10,693 bases of DNA, from NCBI GenBank assembly GCA_014379305.1, contig JACMMB010000154.1:1-10693 (forward strand), given 5' to 3'. A program made the translations under genes and the position numbers. Below, one piece after another: positions 7,241-10,693 of this stretch (the stretch's first letter is position 1; each line of letters starts with the position of its first letter). Origin of the DNA: Akkermansiaceae bacterium (lineage in GTDB: Bacteria > Verrucomicrobiota > Verrucomicrobiia > Verrucomicrobiales > Akkermansiaceae). The notes under the pieces are model-generated. The model made no database searches. It saw nothing but the letters and a program-made list of their open reading frames with translations, and had not been told where the DNA came from.

Positions 7241-8053
7241 TTAGAGGCAGAGGCGTTTGAAAAGCTGATCGAGAGGAAGCTGGAGACCGATGTAGAAATC
7301 GCCGAATTCGGCATAGCGGGCCGAGACTTCGTCGAAGCGCATTTCATAGACGATGGCCTTGATATCGACGGTGTCCCTGGCAAGGAGGGTGACGCCCCAT
7401 TCGTGTTCATCAAGGCCGGTGGAGCCGGTGATGAGCTGGAGGATGCGGCCGGAATAGGTGCGGCCAATGCGGGCGTGGCCAGCCATCAGTTCGCGCCGGG
7501 CCTCATAGCCGAGGGCATACCAGTTGTCCTCTCCGCTGCGGCGCTTCGACATGGGATAAAAGCAAACGACGGGCCAATCAGGGAGCTGCGGATAGACACG
7601 GTAGCTGCGGTAGTGAGTCATGCGCTTATCGAAATCCTCAAGCTCGGTAATGAATTCGGCGGTGTCGGGCTTGAGTTTTTTTTCGGCGACAAGGGTCTCG
7701 GTGATGTATTGCTCGCGCGTCGTGGTGTATTCGGAAGGCTCGGTGAGGGAAAAATAGGAGTATGAGGGGGTGAGGATTTCCGGGCCAAGGGAAAGGGTGA
7801 GCTGTTTCTCAAAGGAGTTCGCAATGTGAAGGTCCGGGGTCAGAAGCATGAAGCCGAGGTCGGCTTTAGGGCTGACTACGGAGAATGTAAGAAGCTGGGT
7901 GTCAGGAGTAGCGCGAATTTCCTGAACAAGTTCGGTTAGGCGGGTTTTGGATTGGCGTTGTTCCTCTTCGGTAAAAAGCGACCATTGGGAGTGATCGATG
8001 TGATAGAAGAGGTGAAGGACGTGCCAGCCTTCCTTTGGGGTGAGCGGAATCAT
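7241..8053 (-). CDS. chdC: Coproheme decarboxylase (HemQ/ChdC, chlorite dismutase family)
   Basis: Converts coproheme III to heme b by two oxidative decarboxylations using peroxide, the last step of the coproporphyrin-dependent heme pathway; cytosolic, normally a pentamer. The 270-residue product is the usual size for the HemQ branch and has its full signature: GWHVLHLFYHID at the N-terminus, VVCFYPMSKRR (162-172), AGHARIGRTYSGR (191-203), ITGSTGLDEHEWGVTL (208-223) and EMRFDEVSARYAEFG (237-251). Y166, K170 and H193 reproduce the spacing of S. aureus HemQ Y145, K149 and H172 (catalytic Tyr, Lys, proximal heme His) exactly. A chlorite-degrading role is unlikely because the YPMSKRR segment and the short length are HemQ traits. 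It begins 32 bp after the upstream membrane-protein gene and precedes rnr by 52 bp. No Shine-Dalgarno before the ATG. Confidence 0.93.
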   Translation of the reverse strand: MIPLTPKEGWHVLHLFYHIDHSQWSLFTEEEQRQSKTRLTELVQEIRATPDTQLLTFSVVSPKADLGFMLLTPDLHIANSFEKQLTLSLGPEILTPSYSYFSLTEPSEYTTTREQYITETLVAEKKLKPDTAEFITELEDFDKRMTHYRSYRVYPQLPDWPVVCFYPMSKRRSGEDNWYALGYEARRELMAGHARIGRTYSGRILQLITGSTGLDEHEWGVTLLARDTVDIKAIVYEMRFDEVSARYAEFGDFYIGLQLPLDQLFKRLCL

Positions 8054-8085
8054 GGTCGAGGATAATACTGCAATCGAGAGGGATC

Positions 8086-9063
8086 CTAGCGGATGTCGGT
8101 GGAAATCTCGCTTTCGAAAATCTTTTTAAACTGCTCTCGGGAAGCGTTTCCGGTTGGAGCTTCAAAGATCTGGACGATCCAAGGGATGCTTTCTCCGGTA
8201 CGATAGGCGGCGTGCATACCGATGTCGTCGAAGCCAGCGGTCGCAGGGATGCTGAGCTGCGTTTTACCACCAACGGCACGGGTGATCGCATCGCCGACGA
8301 CTTCGCCATTCTCGTTTCGGAAAAAGATACGGATGGCTCCGGGTTTTGCTTCGAAAGAGATTTTCAGGACAGGGATCAGCTTGGTGTCCCGCTTAACAAT
8401 ATCCGCATTTTCGCCGGTTATGATTGGTTCGCGCCAATAGGTGCTGGCTGAGGTGATCGAGACGAGCTGGCCTTTGATCGGAAATTCCAAGTCTCTGGAG
8501 ATGACGGGACGGGTAGGGACGTTATCGGCGAAATGAATGATTGTGAATGTGGCCCCGAGAATGAGTATGGCAATTAAGGAAAGAATTCCGATTTTTTCGA
8601 TCTTTGAAAGTGAAGAGTTGGGCTTGATTTTGGTTTCTTCCGAGGAAACGGGGATACCGGAGATCTCTTCGGATGCCGGTTCGGCGACAGGAGTAGTTGT
8701 TGAGGGAACTTTGGATTTGGATTCGGAGATATCCAGTTGGGTGTGTGGTTTTGGAGAGGGCTTGTTGCTGGCCGTCTCCCTTTTGATAATATTTTCAGGT
8801 TTGGGCTCCGGTTTAGGCGGATTTTTTTTGGCAATTAAGGGAACTTCGATGTGCTTTTCTATGGGTTTCTTGGACTGGACTGAGGATTCGCCAGGGCGAT
8901 GGGATGGGATTGCAGTGTTTCTTGTTTTTTCGGGTGTCGGAGCGCTGATATCGTCTTCATCCAGATCCCAAAGGTCAATTTCGGTGGAATCTTTGGAAAG
9001 TTTTCCAGGTGCAGGGGTTTTTTTCGACGGGTTCGCGTCAGGCGAGGATGAATCAGTGCTCAT
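8086..9063 (-). CDS. Single-pass membrane-anchored protein of unknown function
   Basis: A 325-residue protein I do not recognise. The N-terminal half (1-155) is hydrophilic, Pro/Lys/Ser-rich and probably disordered, with an acidic-aromatic segment EIDLWDLDEDDI near residues 28-39. One hydrophobic helix follows at about 158-180 (IGILSLIAILILGATFTIIH), preceded by Lys residues, which predicts the linker in the cytoplasm and the C-terminal part outside. The last 140 residues look like a beta-rich domain with IRIFFRNENGEVVGD, GFDDIGMHAAYR and PWIVQIFEAP. There is no cleavable signal peptide and no catalytic motif I can name. It probably heads the operon leading to chdC and rnr. The ATG at 9063 gives the complete frame without Shine-Dalgarno. 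Reality as a gene is supported by its coherent domain layout and tight spacing; function is open. Confidence 0.8.
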   Translation of the reverse strand: MSTDSSSPDANPSKKTPAPGKLSKDSTEIDLWDLDEDDISAPTPEKTRNTAIPSHRPGESSVQSKKPIEKHIEVPLIAKKNPPKPEPKPENIIKRETASNKPSPKPHTQLDISESKSKVPSTTTPVAEPASEEISGIPVSSEETKIKPNSSLSKIEKIGILSLIAILILGATFTIIHFADNVPTRPVISRDLEFPIKGQLVSITSASTYWREPIITGENADIVKRDTKLIPVLKISFEAKPGAIRIFFRNENGEVVGDAITRAVGGKTQLSIPATAGFDDIGMHAAYRTGESIPWIVQIFEAPTGNASREQFKKIFESEISTDIR

Positions 9064-9238
9064 AATGGGTGGCAGTGAATTTTTTATGACGGCAGAGGGG
9101 ACTTGGCGAGAGAAGAAAATCGGGCGATTTTTTAAACTGGCGGAGGTTTTTGAAGGTGCCGGGCGGAGCGGGGCTGTCGTTTTGCTGTTGTTTGCTCAAA
9201 ACAAATTGAACAGTGTCTCGCTTCGCAGGCGCGGAAAC
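9064..9238. promoter_or_regulatory. 175-bp divergent promoter region
   Basis: This spacer separates the leftward membrane-protein/chdC/rnr operon from rightward glmM and must hold promoters for both. It contains an inverted repeat, AAAATCG (9116-9122), GG, CGATTTT (9125-9131), flanked by extra T residues. That could be an operator or, in RNA, a 6-bp stem with a GGGC loop. I find no convincing -35/-10 pair on either strand. Confidence 0.4.
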
Positions 9239-10573
9239 ATGAAGGGCAAATTGTTTGGAACGGATGGAATCAGGGGCAAGGCAAATGAGCATCCGGTGAC
9301 ATCCGAATTGGCCCGGAAGCTTGGGGTGGCGATGGTTTGCGTGCTTGGTGGAGGAAGGGTTGCGAAGGTTTTGATTGGAAGGGATACCAGAGAATCGGGT
9401 GAGATGCTGGAGGCGGGAGTTATGGAAGGCCTGCTCTCGATGGGTGCGGAAGTGGTTCGGCTCGGGATCTTGCCGACGCCGGCTATTGCGTATCTAGTGA
9501 AGGAGCTTGGCGCGACTGCTGCGGTAATGCTGACAGCATCCCATAATCCGTACGAGGATAACGGGATGAAAATTTTCGGAGGCGATGGATTCAAGCTATC
9601 TAACGAACAAGAGGAGGAGATTGAAGGGCTGCTGCTCGGTAGCCTTCATGGGCAAAACGGAAAAGCAGGACGGGTGGTGGATTTTCCAGAGGGTATGGAG
9701 ATGTATGTTGCCGCAGCCAAGGCGAGCGTGGGCGAACTCGATTTGAGTGGTTTAAAGATCGTGGTGGATGCGGGAAACGGGGCAGGTTATGAGGTAGGGC
9801 CACGGATTTTCAAGGAACTGGGGGCGGAAGTATTTGAGATGGCGGTGATGCCGGATGGACGGAATATCAATGCGCAATGCGGCGCCCTGTTTCCCAAATC
9901 GGCTGGCGGGATGGTCCGGGAAACCGGAGCGGATCTTGGTGTTTCGCTGGATGGAGATGCCGACCGGGTGATTTTCAGCGATTCCGATGGTGAGGTGGTG
10001 AGCGGGGATCAGGTGTTGGCGTTGTGTGCGTTGGGCTTGAAAGGTGCTGGCAAGCTGCGTGGTAATGCCATAGTCGCGACGGTAATGAGCAATTTAGGCT
10101 TGGACGAAGTAATGGGCGAAGCGGGGATCAAGGTTAGCAGAAGCAAGGTCGGGGATCGGCTGGTGATGGAAAAGATCAGGGAGGAAGGGCTGGCATTTGG
10201 TGGGGAAAATTCAGGGCATTTGATTTTCGTGGATCACGCGACATCAGGGGACGGAATCCTGAGTGCCCTGCAGGTTTGCAAAATCATAAGGGAGAGCAAT
10301 GTGACACTCAAGGAACTGGCCGGGGTGATGCGGGAGTATCCGAGTACGCTTTTGAATTTACCGGTCCGTGAGAAGCGACCGCTAGAGGCTTTAGCGGGCT
10401 TGCAGAACCTAATCCTGGAGGCGGATGCTTTGTTTGGAAACGAAGGACGGCATCTGATCCGTTATTCCGGCACGGAGATGAAAATCCGGGTTTTGGTCGA
10501 GCATAGGGACCAGAATGTGGTTAATGAATGGATCGGAAAATTCAAACAGATGATCAAGGAGGAACTGGGATGA
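9239..10573 (+). CDS. glmM: Phosphoglucosamine mutase
   Basis: Interconverts glucosamine-6-phosphate and glucosamine-1-phosphate for UDP-GlcNAc, hence peptidoglycan and lipopolysaccharide; cytosolic, Mg-dependent. From the ATG at 9239 the product has 444 residues, matching the family's usual 445 or so. It opens with KLFGTDGIRGKAN, as GlmM does. The phosphoserine loop is TASHNPYEDNG (99-109) with S101, the metal loop is DGDADR (238-243), the sugar loop is GGENSGH (321-327) and the C-terminal phosphate-binding loop is RYSGTE (408-413). The residue after SGTE is Met (M414) where Pro is nearly universal. The frame stays open upstream to 8537, but that part is antisense to the membrane-protein gene and is not GlmM-like, so the start is at 9239. 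The next gene overlaps its stop by ATGA. Confidence 0.96.
   Translation: MKGKLFGTDGIRGKANEHPVTSELARKLGVAMVCVLGGGRVAKVLIGRDTRESGEMLEAGVMEGLLSMGAEVVRLGILPTPAIAYLVKELGATAAVMLTASHNPYEDNGMKIFGGDGFKLSNEQEEEIEGLLLGSLHGQNGKAGRVVDFPEGMEMYVAAAKASVGELDLSGLKIVVDAGNGAGYEVGPRIFKELGAEVFEMAVMPDGRNINAQCGALFPKSAGGMVRETGADLGVSLDGDADRVIFSDSDGEVVSGDQVLALCALGLKGAGKLRGNAIVATVMSNLGLDEVMGEAGIKVSRSKVGDRLVMEKIREEGLAFGGENSGHLIFVDHATSGDGILSALQVCKIIRESNVTLKELAGVMREYPSTLLNLPVREKRPLEALAGLQNLILEADALFGNEGRHLIRYSGTEMKIRVLVEHRDQNVVNEWIGKFKQMIKEELG
10556..10562 (+). promoter_or_regulatory. Shine-Dalgarno for the gene after glmM
   Basis: AAGGAGG lies inside the last codons of glmM, with 7 nt between it and the ATG at 10570. It is a strong ribosome binding site and supports that start, which otherwise overlaps the glmM stop. 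It is the only clear Shine-Dalgarno among the gene starts of this window. Confidence 0.75.
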
Positions 10574-10693
10574 GCGGAGATCAGCAGGATGGATGGCCGC
10601 TGACGATCACGCGCCGAATGGAGGATTTTCCGATTGCGAATCTCAGTTTGCGCCATTGGCTTGAAATGGGTGATGAGGCGTTGCGGGAAATGA
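10570..10693 (+). CDS. Start of an unidentified gene co-translated with glmM (partial)
   Basis: An ATG at 10570 overlaps the glmM stop in an ATGA arrangement and the frame stays open for 41 codons to the window end. It begins MSGDQQDGWPLTITRRMEDF and continues through an RHWLEMGDEALREM stretch. The strong Shine-Dalgarno and the stop/start overlap argue for translational coupling with glmM, suggesting a related amino-sugar or envelope role. The visible fragment is too short for a family assignment and I recognise no motif. Confidence 0.6.
   Translation, partial: MSGDQQDGWPLTITRRMEDFPIANLSLRHWLEMGDEALREM

Noticed and set aside
7189..7467. A 93-residue N-terminal extension of RNase R.
   Set aside because: It overlaps the end of chdC on the same strand in another frame and is Ser/Pro-rich; the family's winged-helix domain starts at the internal ATG at 7188.
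7187..7765. Rightward 192-codon frame.
   Set aside because: Antisense of chdC; the minus-strand protein has the complete HemQ signature.
8537..9238. The glmM frame stays open about 234 codons upstream of the GlmM start, as if encoding an N-terminal fusion.
   Set aside because: This part is antisense to the coherent membrane-protein gene and gives low-complexity Gly/Ser/Phe sequence with no domain; GlmM homology begins exactly at the ATG at 9239.

Overview
The window looks like chromosomal housekeeping sequence from a diderm bacterium of the PVC group, most likely a Verrucomicrobiota member related to Luteolibacter or Verrucomicrobium. That placement is inferred from the gene mix and protein character: poxvirus-type topoisomerase IB, a GT5 glycogen synthase of the 'SRLDPVQKG' kind, coproheme decarboxylase next to RNase R, a lineage-specific anchored protein, and start codons mostly without Shine-Dalgarno sequences. 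It was not checked by any search. I see no rRNA, tRNA, CRISPR array, insertion sequence or phage gene.

Region 1 (1-1753) is a stress/DNA-topology segment. A topoisomerase IB gene runs leftward off the window edge. Divergent from it is a small ferritin-like DUF892 (YciE/YciF) protein. In front of the DUF892 gene is a near-consensus sigma-54 (-24/-12) promoter. A perfect 7-bp dyad about 82 bp upstream of the predicted start of transcription sits where an enhancer-binding protein would bind. A strong hairpin then separates DUF892 from the convergent next gene.

Region 2 (1754-4832) is central metabolism: a leftward GT5 glycogen synthase, a 359-bp noncoding divergent spacer containing a perfect palindrome, and a rightward class I aspartate aminotransferase.

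Region 3 (4837-9063) is a probable leftward three-gene operon, transcribed in the order single-pass membrane protein of unknown function, chdC/hemQ (coproheme decarboxylase), rnr (RNase R), with gaps of 32 and 52 bp. It ends convergently against the aminotransferase.

Region 4 (9064-10693) is a 175-bp divergent promoter region, then rightward glmM (phosphoglucosamine mutase, cell-wall precursor synthesis). glmM overlaps the start of a second gene by ATGA; that gene is cut off by the window edge.

The most notable items are the sigma-54 promoter and dyad before the DUF892 gene, the uncharacterised anchored protein with an acidic LWDLDEDD segment that heads the heme/RNase operon, and several residue-level departures in otherwise recognisable enzymes.
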